A stretch of 10,531 nt of DNA from DAOMOP01 sp035444405 (GCA_035444405.1 DAOMOP010000147.1:1-10531); one strand, 5' to 3'. Counted from the stretch's first letter, positions 1-7,243 are shown. A program made the numbers and translations. The notes: generated from the sequence alone by a model not told the origin.

Positions 1-1860
1 ACACCTGGAAGGCGATGCGCGTCGGTACGTTGGCCTTGATCAGGCCGGTGATCACATCGACCGACGGGCGCTGCGTGGCGAGGATCAGGTGGATGCCGGC
101 CGCACGCGCCTTCTGCGCGAGCCGCGCGATCAGCTCCTCGACCTTCTTGCCGACCACCATCATCATGTCGGCGAGCTCGTCGACGATCACGACGATATGC
201 GGCAGCGTCTCGAGCGGCTCGGGGTTGTCCGGGTTGATCGCGAACGGATTGGTGAGCGGCGCGCCGGCCTTGGCCGCCTCGGTGACCGCCTTGTTGAAGC
301 CGGCCAGATTGCGCACGCCGACCGCCGCCATCAGCTTGTAGCGCTTGTCCATCTCGGTGACGCACCAGTTCAGCGCATTGGCGGNNNNNNNNNNNNNNNN
401 NNNNNNNNNNNNNNNNNNNNNNNNNNNNNNNNNNCCTCGTAGATCGACAGCTCGAGCATCTTCGGGTCGACCATGATCAGGCGCACCCTCGACGGCTCGG
501 ACTTGTAAAGCAGCGACAGGATCATCGCGTTGATGCCGACCGACTTGCCCGAGCCGGTCGTGCCGGCCACCAGCAGGTGCGGCATCTTGGCGAGATCGGC
601 GACCACCGGCTGGCCGCCGATGTCCTTGCCGAGCGCGACCGTCAGCGGCGAATGCATGGCGTGGTAGGCCTTCGAGCCGAGGATCTCGGACAGGCGCACG
701 ACCTGGCGCTTCGGGTTGGGCAGCTCGAAGGCCATGCACGATTTGCCCGGCACCGTCTCGACGACGCGGATCGACACCAGCGACAGCGCACGCGCGAGAT
801 CCTTGCTCAGATTGACGACCTGGCTGCCCTTCACGCCAGTGGCCGGCTCGATCTCGTAGCGCGTCACGACCGGGCCCGGGTAGGCCGCGACGACCTTGAC
901 CTCGACGCCGAAGTCGGCGAGCTTGGTCTCGATCAGCCGCGAGGTGAACTCGAGCGCGTCGGCCGAGGGCGGCTCGACCTCGCCGGAAGGCTGGTCGAGC
1001 AGCGCCAGCGGCGGCAGCTCGCCCTCGCCGGGCGTGACGAACAGCGTCTGCTGGCGCTCCTTTTCGATGCGCTCGGAGCGCGGCACGCTCACCATCGGCG
1101 GCTCGATGCGCAGCGGCCGTGCCGGCGCAGCCTCGCTCTTGCGGCGCTTGGACTCGACGGCCGCCTCGCGGCTGCGTGCGAGCTCACGGCCGGCGCGCCG
1201 GTCCTTCCATTTGCTCCAGGCCGTCGCAATGCCCAGCCACGCCTGCTCGAGACTGCCGCCGATGCGCTCGATCACGGAAAGCCACGAGATGCCCGAGAAC
1301 AGGCTGAGCCCGCTGGCGATCAGCGCGATCAGCAGCAGCGTGCCGCCGGTGAAACCGAGATAGCGCTTGACCAGCTGGCCGAGCTCGACACCGACCAGCC
1401 CGCCCGGCGCGAGCGGGACGCCGACGCCGTGCGAGTGAAAGCGCAGCGCCTCGAGCGCGCTGCTCGACAGCAGCAGCACGACGAAACCGGTCAGGATGAT
1501 GAAGAACGAGCGCTTGTCGGCGCGCAGCTCGTGGCGCAAGCGGCGGAACCCCCAGACGAGCCCGTAGCCGAGGAAGATCACCCACCACCACGCCGACAGC
1601 CCGAACAGGTAATAGAGCAGGTCGGCCAGCCACGCGCCGAAGCGCCCACCGGGATTGGACACGCGCGAGACCTCGGCCGCATGCGACCAGCCCGGATCGG
1701 CCTGACTGTAGCCGAACAGGATCAGGCCGACGTAGAGCGACATCACGCCGAGGATCAGCCAGCGCGCCTCCTGCAGCAGCAGCGAGATGCGTTCGGGCAG
1801 CGGCTGGTAGCGCGGACCGCTGCGTGGGCTGGGGCTTGACCGGGAGCTGGAACGGGACAA
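1..1860 (-). CDS. ftsK: DNA translocase FtsK, partial (C-terminus outside window, internal gap)
   Basis: FtsK is the septum-anchored ATPase that pumps DNA and helps resolve chromosome dimers during division. The N-terminal part carries four hydrophobic membrane segments (roughly 1690-1765, 1540-1645, 1450-1515 and 1270-1350). A short charged linker follows, far shorter than the one in E. coli, and then the alpha/beta motor. Walker A (AGTTGSGKS) lies at 541-567 and is followed by VDPKMLELSIYE. Beyond the gap the same protein resumes as ANALNWCVTEMDKRYKLM, with Walker B (IVVIVDELADMMM) near 170-210 and ATQRPSVDVITGLIKANVPT near 25-75. The gamma domain would lie past the left edge. The start is uncertain. 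I chose the TTG at 1858-1860 because a perfect TATAAT (1903-1908) would start transcription near 1896, inside the longer frame that begins with TTG at 1935. Neither start has a good ribosome site. Family identity is certain. Confidence 0.93.
385..434. other. Assembly gap of 50 Ns inside ftsK
   Basis: Fifty Ns interrupt ftsK between SIYE (right side) and ANAL (left side). The codon phases on the two sides do not agree across 50 bases. The remembered E. coli FtsK sequence needs about 45 missing bases here, which would keep the frame. The run is therefore probably a placeholder, not a measured length, and ftsK should be treated as one intact gene. Confidence 0.95.
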
Positions 1861-1902
1861 AATCTGACCGGGCGTGCGCCCGCGCGAAATCGACGACGGA
1901 CG

Positions 1903-1908
1903 ATTATA
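1903..1908 (-). promoter_or_regulatory. Putative ftsK -10 box (TATAAT)
   Basis: A perfect TATAAT reads on the minus strand 43 bases upstream of the chosen ftsK TTG. No good -35 box sits at 16-18 bases. TTGCAA lies at 1930-1935, 21 bases upstream. The assignment rests on the -10 match and its place between the crp-like gene and ftsK. Confidence 0.5.
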
Positions 1909-1934
1909 TTCGATTCGACTTGCATCGAGTTGCA

Positions 1935-1951
1935 ACAGGCTGCAAGCCTGT
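1935..1951 (-). terminator. Hairpin after the crp-like gene, possible terminator
   Basis: A perfect 7-base-pair stem (ACAGGCT / AGCCTGT) with a 3-base loop lies 24 bases past the stop codon of the crp-like gene. It has no clear T tract, so it is either a weak terminator or a 3'-end stabiliser. It separates that gene from the ftsK -10 box. Confidence 0.35.
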
Positions 1952-1974
1952 CGCAGCGCCTCGACGGGCGGCCT

Positions 1975-2646
1975 TCAGAGCTCGTGCAGACGCTCGCGCA
2001 GCACGATGCCGTGATCGGTATCCTCGATCAGCCCCTGTGCGCTCAGATCCTTCATCACCCGGCTGACCATCTCGCGCGAGGCGCCGATCATCTTCGCGAT
2101 GTCCTGCTTGGTGATCTTGCGGACCACCAGCGTCTCGCCGTCGACCTCCTCGGACATCTCCAGCAGCAGCCGTGCAACGCGGCCATAGACGTCCATCAGC
2201 GCGAGACTCTCGATCTTGCGGTCGGCATTGCGCAGGCGGTCGGCGAGATTGCACATCATCTGCCAGGCGACTTCGAAGTTGTCGTGCATCAGATGGCGGA
2301 AATCGTTCTTCGCGATCATGATCAGATCGGACGGCATCACCGCGACGACCGATGCCGAGCGCGGCTGCTCGCCGAACACGCCCATCTCGCCGAACAGCTC
2401 TCCCTGTCCGAGGATGCTGAGAATGACCTCGCGCCCGTCCTCGTCGCTGACGACGACCTTCAGGCTGCCGGTGAGCACGAAATAGACGTAGTCGGTCCGG
2501 TCACCGGCATGCACCACGGCCTGTCCGCGTGGGTAGCGACGCATCATCGCCGACCGGGCAACCTGCTCGAGCGTGCTGTCGGGCAGCCCCTGGAACAGCG
2601 TGAAGGTCTTCAGGGCGGTCGTCGAAACGGCTGAGGCTTGCGTCAT
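1975..2646 (-). CDS. Crp/Fnr-family transcriptional regulator (cAMP-receptor-like)
   Basis: A 223-residue regulator with an N-terminal cyclic-nucleotide-binding beta barrel (about residues 15-120), a dimer helix (about 125-155) and a C-terminal winged helix-turn-helix (about 170-210). The phosphate-binding cassette FGEMGVFGEQPRSASV (85-100) keeps the Gly-Glu pair and the Arg96-Ser97 pair that grip cAMP in E. coli Crp. It lacks the N-terminal cysteines of Fnr, so a cyclic nucleotide is the likelier signal. The recognition helix SREMVSRVMKDL keeps Arg191, Glu192 and Arg196, which correspond to the three base-reading residues of Crp, so GTGA-type half-sites are expected. The ATG has a GGGAGAGA ribosome site 3 bases upstream. 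The gene is divergent from trxB and upstream of ftsK. A palindrome at its predicted transcription start suggests it is controlled there, possibly by itself. Its targets cannot be named from sequence. Confidence 0.9.
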   Translation of the reverse strand: MTQASAVSTTALKTFTLFQGLPDSTLEQVARSAMMRRYPRGQAVVHAGDRTDYVYFVLTGSLKVVVSDEDGREVILSILGQGELFGEMGVFGEQPRSASVVAVMPSDLIMIAKNDFRHLMHDNFEVAWQMMCNLADRLRNADRKIESLALMDVYGRVARLLLEMSEEVDGETLVVRKITKQDIAKMIGASREMVSRVMKDLSAQGLIEDTDHGIVLRERLHEL

Positions 2647-2727
2647 GATCTCTCCCAGGCGTGCGCGGGCTCGTCTCGGGCGCGGCCCGCAGTCCGCGTC
2701 CGAATGGCGGATCGGCGCGCGCGTCGA

Positions 2728-2743
2728 TGCGTGATGTCACGCA
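2728..2743. promoter_or_regulatory. 16-base palindrome at the crp-like promoter, candidate operator
   Basis: TGCGTGATGTCACGCA has perfect 7-base arms (TGCGTGA / TCACGCA) around a 2-base centre. It touches the -10 box and covers the predicted start point, a classic position for a repressor. The arms contain GTGA/TCAC like Crp half-sites, but the spacing (2 bases) is not the usual 6, so the binding protein is unknown. Confidence 0.45.
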
Positions 2744-2748
2744 GTATA
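2743..2748 (-). promoter_or_regulatory. Putative -10 box of the crp-like gene (TATACT)
   Basis: TATACT reads on the minus strand about 97 bases upstream of the start codon. Transcription would begin within the palindrome at 2728-2743. The -35 region is poor (CATTCG at the 17-base position), which would suit an activated promoter. A second inverted repeat, TGCAT-N4-ATGCA (2760-2773), overlaps that -35 region. Confidence 0.4.
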
Positions 2749-2885
2749 GAGCATCGCGCTGCATACGAATGCACCGTGCCGGCCGGTCCGGCCGCATGGC
2801 ACGACGAGGCGCGCATGCGCCGCGCACCTTCGTGCATTGCCGGGGGCTATCGCCACGATTGCCGCGGTGCGCCAGCGGGCTCGGC

Positions 2886-2891
2886 TATAAT
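2886..2891 (+). promoter_or_regulatory. Putative trxB -10 box (TATAAT)
   Basis: A perfect TATAAT sits 32 bases upstream of the trxB ATG. No consensus -35 lies at 17 bases; TTGCCG (2859-2864) is 21 bases upstream. A GGAAGAA ribosome site follows at about 2909-2915. Confidence 0.55.
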
Positions 2892-2923
2892 TTCGCCATT
2901 TACCACCTCGGAAGAACTCGATC

Positions 2924-3877
2924 ATGAGCACCAAGCACGCCCGCCTGCTGATTCTCGGCTCCGGCCCGGCCGGCTACACCGCCGCCGTCTATGCCGCCCG
3001 CGCAAACCTGAACCCGGTGCTGATCACCGGTCTGGCGCAGGGCGGGCAGCTGATGACCACCACCGACGTGGACAACTGGCCGGCCGATGCCGACGGCGTG
3101 CTCGGCCCGGAGCTCATGGCACGCTTCCAGCGCCATGCCGAGCGCTTCAACACCGAGATGATCTTCGATCACATCCACACCGTGCATCTCGCCGAAAAGC
3201 CGATGCGCCTCGTCGGCGATGCCGGTGAATACACATGTGACGCGCTGGTCATCTCCACCGGCGCGACCGCCAAGTACCTGGGCATCCCGTCGGAGGAGAA
3301 ATTCGCCGGCCGCGGCGTGTCGGCCTGCGCGACCTGCGACGGCTTCTTCTACAAGAACCAGGACGTCGCGGTGATCGGCGGCGGCAACACCGCGGTCGAG
3401 GAGGCGCTGTATCTCGCCAACATCGCAAAAAAGGTCACCGTCGTGCATCGGCGCCAGACCTTCCGCGCCGAGAAGATCCTGATCGACAAGATGATGGAGA
3501 AGGTCGCCGCCGGCAAGATCGAGCTCGCCCTCGACGCGACGCTCGACGAAATCCTCGGCGACAACACCGGTGTGACCGGCATGCGCGTCAAGAGCACGAT
3601 CGACGGCACGACCCGCGAGGTGCCGCTGCAGGGCGTGTTCATTGCGATTGGCCACAAGCCCAATACCGACATCTTCGAAGGCCAGCTCGAGATGGAAGGC
3701 GGCTACATCGTCACCCGCGGCGGTCGTGACGGCAACGCCACCGCGACCAGCGTACCCGGCGTGTTCGCCGCCGGCGACGTGCAGGACCACATCTACCGCC
3801 AGGCCGTCACCTCGGCCGGCACCGGCTGCATGGCCGCGCTCGACGCCGAACGCTACCTCGACGCGCTCGCGGGCTGA
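2924..3877 (+). CDS. trxB: Thioredoxin-disulfide reductase
   Basis: A 317-residue flavoprotein that uses NADPH to reduce thioredoxin in the cytoplasm. The FAD-binding motif GSGPAG is at residues 12-17. The redox-active CATC (Cys135 and Cys138) sits in SACATCDGFFY. The NADPH site has GGGNTA (152-157) and HRRQTFRA (175-182). The second FAD motif and C-terminal signature AAGDVQDHIYRQAVTSAGTG starts near 282. Length and every motif match E. coli TrxB. The ATG has a GGAAGAA ribosome site 8 bases upstream and a TATAAT box 32 bases upstream. The stop codon overlaps the next gene's ATG by one base (TGATG), so the Smr gene is probably translationally coupled. Nothing is missing. Confidence 0.97.
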   Translation: MSTKHARLLILGSGPAGYTAAVYAARANLNPVLITGLAQGGQLMTTTDVDNWPADADGVLGPELMARFQRHAERFNTEMIFDHIHTVHLAEKPMRLVGDAGEYTCDALVISTGATAKYLGIPSEEKFAGRGVSACATCDGFFYKNQDVAVIGGGNTAVEEALYLANIAKKVTVVHRRQTFRAEKILIDKMMEKVAAGKIELALDATLDEILGDNTGVTGMRVKSTIDGTTREVPLQGVFIAIGHKPNTDIFEGQLEMEGGYIVTRGGRDGNATATSVPGVFAAGDVQDHIYRQAVTSAGTGCMAALDAERYLDALAG

Positions 3878-4968
3878 TGCGCAGGACGGCCCGCCCTGCC
3901 CGCACGGGGGCGGCGGAGACCGTCCGCTCCATGCATGCGCTCGACGAGCTCGCCGCCCTGCGCGGCGAGCGCGGCAAGAGCGTCCGTGACGAAACCACGG
4001 CCCGTCGCAAGCCCTCCGGGGAGGACACGCCCGCCGCGGCCAAGCCCTCCGGCAAAGGCGGCCCGCCGGCGACGACGAGCGACGAAGACGCCGCGCTGTT
4101 GCGTGCGGCGTTCAGCGGTGTCGCGCCTCTGCGCGACAGCGGGCATGTCGAACTCGACGCGCCCAAGCCCGCTCCGTTTCCACGCCCACGCGAGCCCGAC
4201 ACACGGGACACCGGGCCAACGCCAGCGCCCGCACGCCGTGCCGCCCCGGGCAGCGACGCCGCCTTGTTCCGCGAGCTGATGGCCGACGTCACGCCGCTGC
4301 GCGACACCGGCCGCGTCGACGTCGGCATCCGCCGCCGAGCGCGCCTCGGGCCGGCGCACCCCGGCACGCCATCCGACGACCCGGCGCGCGAGTCGCGCCC
4401 GCCGCTGCTGCCGCCGGACCCCGAACGGCTCAGCGACGAGGAGCTCTTTCACCATGCGGTGCGCGGGGCGGTGCCGATCGATCAGCACAACCGCGTCGAG
4501 CTCGCCCGTCCGCAACCCGAGCCGCAGCCGATCAAGCGCAGCGAGGACGAGCGCGAGGTCATGCGCGAGACGATGGAGGCGCCGCTCACGCTCGAGGACC
4601 GCCTCGACATCGGCGAGGAAGCCGCCTTTCTGCGCCCGGGTCTGCCGCGCCGCATACTCACGGACCTGCGCCGCGGCCGCTGGGTACTGCAGGCCGAGCT
4701 GGATCTGCACGGCCTGAACCGTGAGCAGGCACGCGCCGCGCTGGCCGAATTCCTCGCGCGCAACCTGCAGCAGGGACGGCGCTGCGTGCGCGTGATCCAC
4801 GGAAAGGGCATCGGGTCGCCGGGGCGGCAGTCGATCCTGAAACAGCTGTCACGCGGCTGGCTCGCCCAGCGCGAGGAGATCCTCGCGTTCTGCCAGGCCG
4901 GCCCCCACCACGGCGGCGAAGGTGCTCTGGTGGTGTTGCTGCGCGGGCCGAGCGGGACCCGCGCCTGA
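3877..4968 (+). CDS. Smr-domain endonuclease (SmrB-like) with triplicated N-terminal motif
   Basis: A 363-residue protein whose C-terminal Smr domain (about residues 270-356) has the LDLHG motif (Asp276 and His278) and IHGKGIGSPG (His308, Gly309, Gly311). It ends like E. coli SmrB (YfcN), with LAQREEILAFCQAGPHHGG. SmrB cuts mRNA at collided ribosomes, and a similar role is inferred here from the domain ending. The N-terminal two thirds are Pro-, Arg- and Asp-rich, with three ungapped 23-residue copies of the motif normally present once before the Smr domain: residues 71-93, 127-149 and 187-209. The protein is about twice the length of E. coli SmrB, mostly because of these copies and their linkers. 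The ATG overlaps the trxB stop. An alternative in-frame ATG at 3931 follows GGAGA and would start at MHALDELAALRG, a stretch that looks like the usual family N-terminus. The end lies 8 bases from the convergent glnB. Confidence 0.88.
   Translation: MRRTARPARTGAAETVRSMHALDELAALRGERGKSVRDETTARRKPSGEDTPAAAKPSGKGGPPATTSDEDAALLRAAFSGVAPLRDSGHVELDAPKPAPFPRPREPDTRDTGPTPAPARRAAPGSDAALFRELMADVTPLRDTGRVDVGIRRRARLGPAHPGTPSDDPARESRPPLLPPDPERLSDEELFHHAVRGAVPIDQHNRVELARPQPEPQPIKRSEDEREVMRETMEAPLTLEDRLDIGEEAAFLRPGLPRRILTDLRRGRWVLQAELDLHGLNREQARAALAEFLARNLQQGRRCVRVIHGKGIGSPGRQSILKQLSRGWLAQREEILAFCQAGPHHGGEGALVVLLRGPSGTRA
4087..4503 (+). repeat. Three diverged protein-level repeats in the Smr-domain gene
   Basis: Three 23-residue copies lie at 4087-4155, 4255-4323 and 4435-4503, with starts 56 and 60 codons apart. 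The pattern is D-x-x-L-[LF]-[RH], then V-x-P-[LI], then V-[ED]-[LV]. Copies 1 and 2 share PLRD-[ST]-G, while copy 3 (PIDQHNRVEL) leads into the usual Pro-rich segment and Smr domain. The linkers are Pro-rich and unrelated. The DNA is diverged, so this is an old duplication and not a recent slippage tract. Confidence 0.8.
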
Positions 4969-4976
4969 GAGACCGG

Positions 4977-5315
4977 TCAGATCGCGTCCTCGTTGACCTC
5001 ACCGGTGCGGATGCGCACGATCTGCTCGACCGGCATCACGAAGATCTTGCCGTCACCGATCTTGCCGGTGCGCGCGGCCTTGATGATCGCCTCCATCGCC
5101 GGCTCGACCAGATCGTCGCCGAGCACGATCTCGACCTTGATCTTGGGCAGGAAATCGACCACGTATTCGGCACCGCGATACAACTCGGTGTGACCTTTCT
5201 GGCGGCCGAAACCCTTGACCTCGGTGACGGTCAGCCCGTTGATGCCGACGTCCGACAGCGCTTCGCGCACCTCATCGAGCTTGAACGGCTTGATGATGGC
5301 TTCGATCTTCTTCAT
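4977..5315 (-). CDS. glnB: Nitrogen regulatory protein P-II
   Basis: A 112-residue PII signal protein, the same length as E. coli GlnB. As a trimer it senses 2-oxoglutarate and ATP/ADP and tunes nitrogen assimilation partners. The T-loop segment EVKGFGRQKGHTELYRGAEY keeps Tyr51, the uridylylation site. TGKIGDGKIFV and the RIRTGE tail are also intact. MKKIEAI favours GlnB over GlnK, and no amtB is present beside it. The start is the ATG at 5313-5315, which has GGAG 8 bases upstream; an earlier in-frame ATG would add ten residues with no family match. It lies 81 bases downstream of nadE on the same strand, which suggests one operon. It is convergent with the Smr gene, with only 8 bases between stops and so no room for a terminator. 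Confidence 0.96.
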   Translation of the reverse strand: MKKIEAIIKPFKLDEVREALSDVGINGLTVTEVKGFGRQKGHTELYRGAEYVVDFLPKIKVEIVLGDDLVEPAMEAIIKAARTGKIGDGKIFVMPVEQIVRIRTGEVNEDAI

Positions 5316-5396
5316 GCGTGACTCCTCGATGCGGTGGCCGGGCACGGCGGGCCGCCGGGTCCGTCCCGGTGCGGCCGCGCCAGCGCGCGAGGCCTT
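5316..5396 (-). other. nadE-glnB spacer with GC-rich dyads
   Basis: This 81-base spacer between nadE and glnB contains short GC-rich inverted repeats, for example CCGGG-acgga-CCCGG on the minus strand, and then the glnB ribosome site. No T tract or separate -10 box stands out, so co-transcription is the simplest reading. The dyads could be a processing or stability element. Confidence 0.35.
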
Positions 5397-7013
5397 TCAG
5401 TATTCGTCCTGGTAGCGCGATGTTATCGGATAACGCCAGTCCCTGCCGAAGCCGCGGCGGGTCACGCGAATGCCCACCGGCGCCTGGCGGCGCTTGTACT
5501 CGTTGCGCTTCAACATGGCCACGGCACGGCGCACGTCGGCTTCCGGGAAACCGCGCGCGATGATCTCGCGCGGCGACTCGTCGCGCTCCATGTAGGCCTC
5601 GAGGATCGCGTCGAGCACGTCGTAGGGCGGCAGCGAGTCCTGGTCGGTCTGATCGGGCTTGAGCTCGGCCGACGGCGGGCGCGTGATGATGTTCTCGGGG
5701 ATCACGGCGCCGACGGTGTTGCGCCAGCGCGACAGCTTGTAGACCGAGGTCTTGTACAAGTCCTTCAGCACCGCGAAGCCGCCGGCCATATCGCCGTACA
5801 GCGTGGCGTAGCCGGTCGCCATCTCGCTCTTGTTGCCGGTGGTCAGCACGATCGCGCCGGTCTTGTTCGACAACGCCATCAGGATCATGCCGCGAATGCG
5901 GCTTTGCAGGTTTTCCTCGGTCGTATCCGGCGGCAGCCCGGCAAACTGGCCCGCAAGCATATCGGCGAAGGTGTTCATCGCCGGCTCGATCGGGATCTCG
6001 TCGTAACGCACGCCCAGGCGTGCGACCATCGCACGCGAGTCGTCGAGGCTCATCTGCGCCGTGTACGGCGACGGCATCATCACCGCGCGCACGCGCTCGG
6101 CCCCGAGCGCATCGACCGCGACACACAAGGTCAGCGCCGAATCGATGCCGCCCGACAGACCGATGATCGCGCCCGGGAAGCCGTTCTTGCCGAGGTAGTC
6201 GCGCACGCCGGTCTTGAGCGCTTCATACACCTCGGCCTCGGCGCTGCGCGCAGCGGTCACCGTGCCGCCCTGCCAGCGGCCGCCCACGAAGCGCAGCAGC
6301 TCGAGGCGCTCCTCGAACGACGGCGCCTGATGGGCGAGACGACCGTCGCCGTCGAGCGCGAACGACGCGCCGTCGAACACGAGTTCGTCCTGGCCCCCGA
6401 CCATATTGCAGTACAGTACCGGCAGGCCGGTCTCGGCGATGCGACTGCGCACGACCTCGAGGCGGCGGCGCCCCTTGTCGAAATGGTACGGCGATGCGTT
6501 GATGCCGACGATCAGTTCGGCGCCGAGCGCATGCGCGCGGCGCACCGGACCGTCGGCCCACAAGTCCTCGCAGATGTTCAGGCCCAGCTTCATGCCGTTC
6601 AGCTCGAACACGCACGACGCATCGCCGTGCTCGAAGTAGCGCTTCTCGTCGAAGACCTCGTAATTCGGCAGCAACTGCTTGTGATAGGTAGCGAGCACAC
6701 GACCGTCCCGCATCACCGAGGCGGCATTGTAATGCCGCCCCGAGGACTCGGCCGGATGGCCGACGACCAGGGCGATGCCGTGCACGTGCTCGGCAATGAC
6801 TGCGAGCTGCGCCGCACAGGCACGGTAGAAGTCCGGGCGCAGCAGCAAGTCCTCGGGAGGGTAGCCGCAGAGCGCGAGCTCGGGCGTGACCAGCAGATGC
6901 GCGCCTGCCTCGCGGGCGCGTTCGAGCGCATCGAGAATCCGCCGCGTGTTGGCGACCAGATCCCCGACCGTGAAATTGCACTGCGCAAGGGCGATTGTCA
7001 GCGATTTGTCCAT
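5397..7013 (-). CDS. nadE: Glutamine-dependent NAD+ synthetase
   Basis: A 538-residue two-domain enzyme for the last step of NAD synthesis: nicotinate adenine dinucleotide plus glutamine plus ATP gives NAD. The N-terminal nitrilase-type glutaminase (about 1-255) shows the triad Glu45 (PELALCGYPPEDLL), Lys112 (YHKQLLPN) and Cys148 (LNICEDLW). The C-terminal synthetase (about 262-538) has the pyrophosphatase loop SGGIDS (287-292), TTGNKSEMATGYATLYGDMA and TRPPSAELKPDQTDQDSLPP. The start is the ATG at 7011-7013, where family similarity begins (MDKSLTIALAQCNF). A longer frame adds 44 residues that do not resemble the family. No ribosome site precedes this ATG, and a TATAGT box lies only 7 bases upstream. 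glnB follows in the likely operon. PII-type regulation of glutamine-dependent NadE has been reported in other proteobacteria, which makes the pairing meaningful. Confidence 0.96.
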   Translation of the reverse strand: MDKSLTIALAQCNFTVGDLVANTRRILDALERAREAGAHLLVTPELALCGYPPEDLLLRPDFYRACAAQLAVIAEHVHGIALVVGHPAESSGRHYNAASVMRDGRVLATYHKQLLPNYEVFDEKRYFEHGDASCVFELNGMKLGLNICEDLWADGPVRRAHALGAELIVGINASPYHFDKGRRRLEVVRSRIAETGLPVLYCNMVGGQDELVFDGASFALDGDGRLAHQAPSFEERLELLRFVGGRWQGGTVTAARSAEAEVYEALKTGVRDYLGKNGFPGAIIGLSGGIDSALTLCVAVDALGAERVRAVMMPSPYTAQMSLDDSRAMVARLGVRYDEIPIEPAMNTFADMLAGQFAGLPPDTTEENLQSRIRGMILMALSNKTGAIVLTTGNKSEMATGYATLYGDMAGGFAVLKDLYKTSVYKLSRWRNTVGAVIPENIITRPPSAELKPDQTDQDSLPPYDVLDAILEAYMERDESPREIIARGFPEADVRRAVAMLKRNEYKRRQAPVGIRVTRRGFGRDWRYPITSRYQDEY

Positions 7014-7020
7014 GGCCGCA

Positions 7021-7026
7021 ACTATA
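7021..7026 (-). promoter_or_regulatory. Putative nadE -10 box (TATAGT) abutting the start codon
   Basis: TATAGT on the minus strand ends 7 bases before the nadE ATG. Transcription from it would start at or next to the ATG, giving a leaderless mRNA. The lack of any Shine-Dalgarno sequence fits. No good -35 is present at 16-18 bases. Confidence 0.4.
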
Positions 7027-7066
7027 CCGTTTCGCGCCTGCTTCGGCGTAGCGCGCACCCGCGCGT

Positions 7067-7112
7067 TTGCCCACCGCCGACGGGGGAAAGCCTGTGGATA
7101 ACACCTGAGGAA
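7067..7112 (+). repeat. Dispersed 46-base intergenic element, copy 1, with a DnaA-box consensus
   Basis: This copy aligns without gaps to 7829-7874, matching at 34 of 46 positions by hand count. It contains TGTGGATAA (7093-7101), whose reverse complement TTATCCACA is the exact DnaA-box consensus, followed by CCTGAGGAA. The 5' hairpin is degraded in this copy (TGCCCAC against GGGGGAA). It lies between nadE and the lipoprotein gene. Confidence 0.6.
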
Positions 7113-7243
7113 GCGCGCCAAGCTCGCGCCACGGCAGGCCGACACACGCTTGCATAAAATTCGGGCAAATGCGGAGCCGCTTCGCGCTGCGTCGTTTCAC
7201 CGCTCAACATTCGCAACGACCTGTATTCGGCAAGCAGATCGCC

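Noticed and set aside
577..1839. Long plus-strand open frame opposite ftsK (420 codons)
   Set aside because: It lies wholly within the ftsK coding region, antisense, with low-complexity Arg/Gln/Ala/Asp-rich sequence and no ribosome site or motif.
2728..2743. Canonical Crp binding site
   Set aside because: GTGA and TCAC are present but separated by 2 bases, whereas Crp/Fnr sites have 6 between these cores. I kept it only as an unassigned operator candidate.
2900..3790. Minus-strand open frame opposite trxB (296 codons)
   Set aside because: TrxB on the other strand is complete with all motifs. The antisense product is Gly/Ala/Val/His-rich shadow sequence.
5334..7157. Very long open frame on the plus strand opposite nadE (about 607 codons)
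   Set aside because: It is antisense to a fully conserved NadE with an intact active site, and its composition is the His/Arg/Ala/Val/Leu-rich pattern typical of a shadow frame in GC-rich DNA. It has no domain motif.
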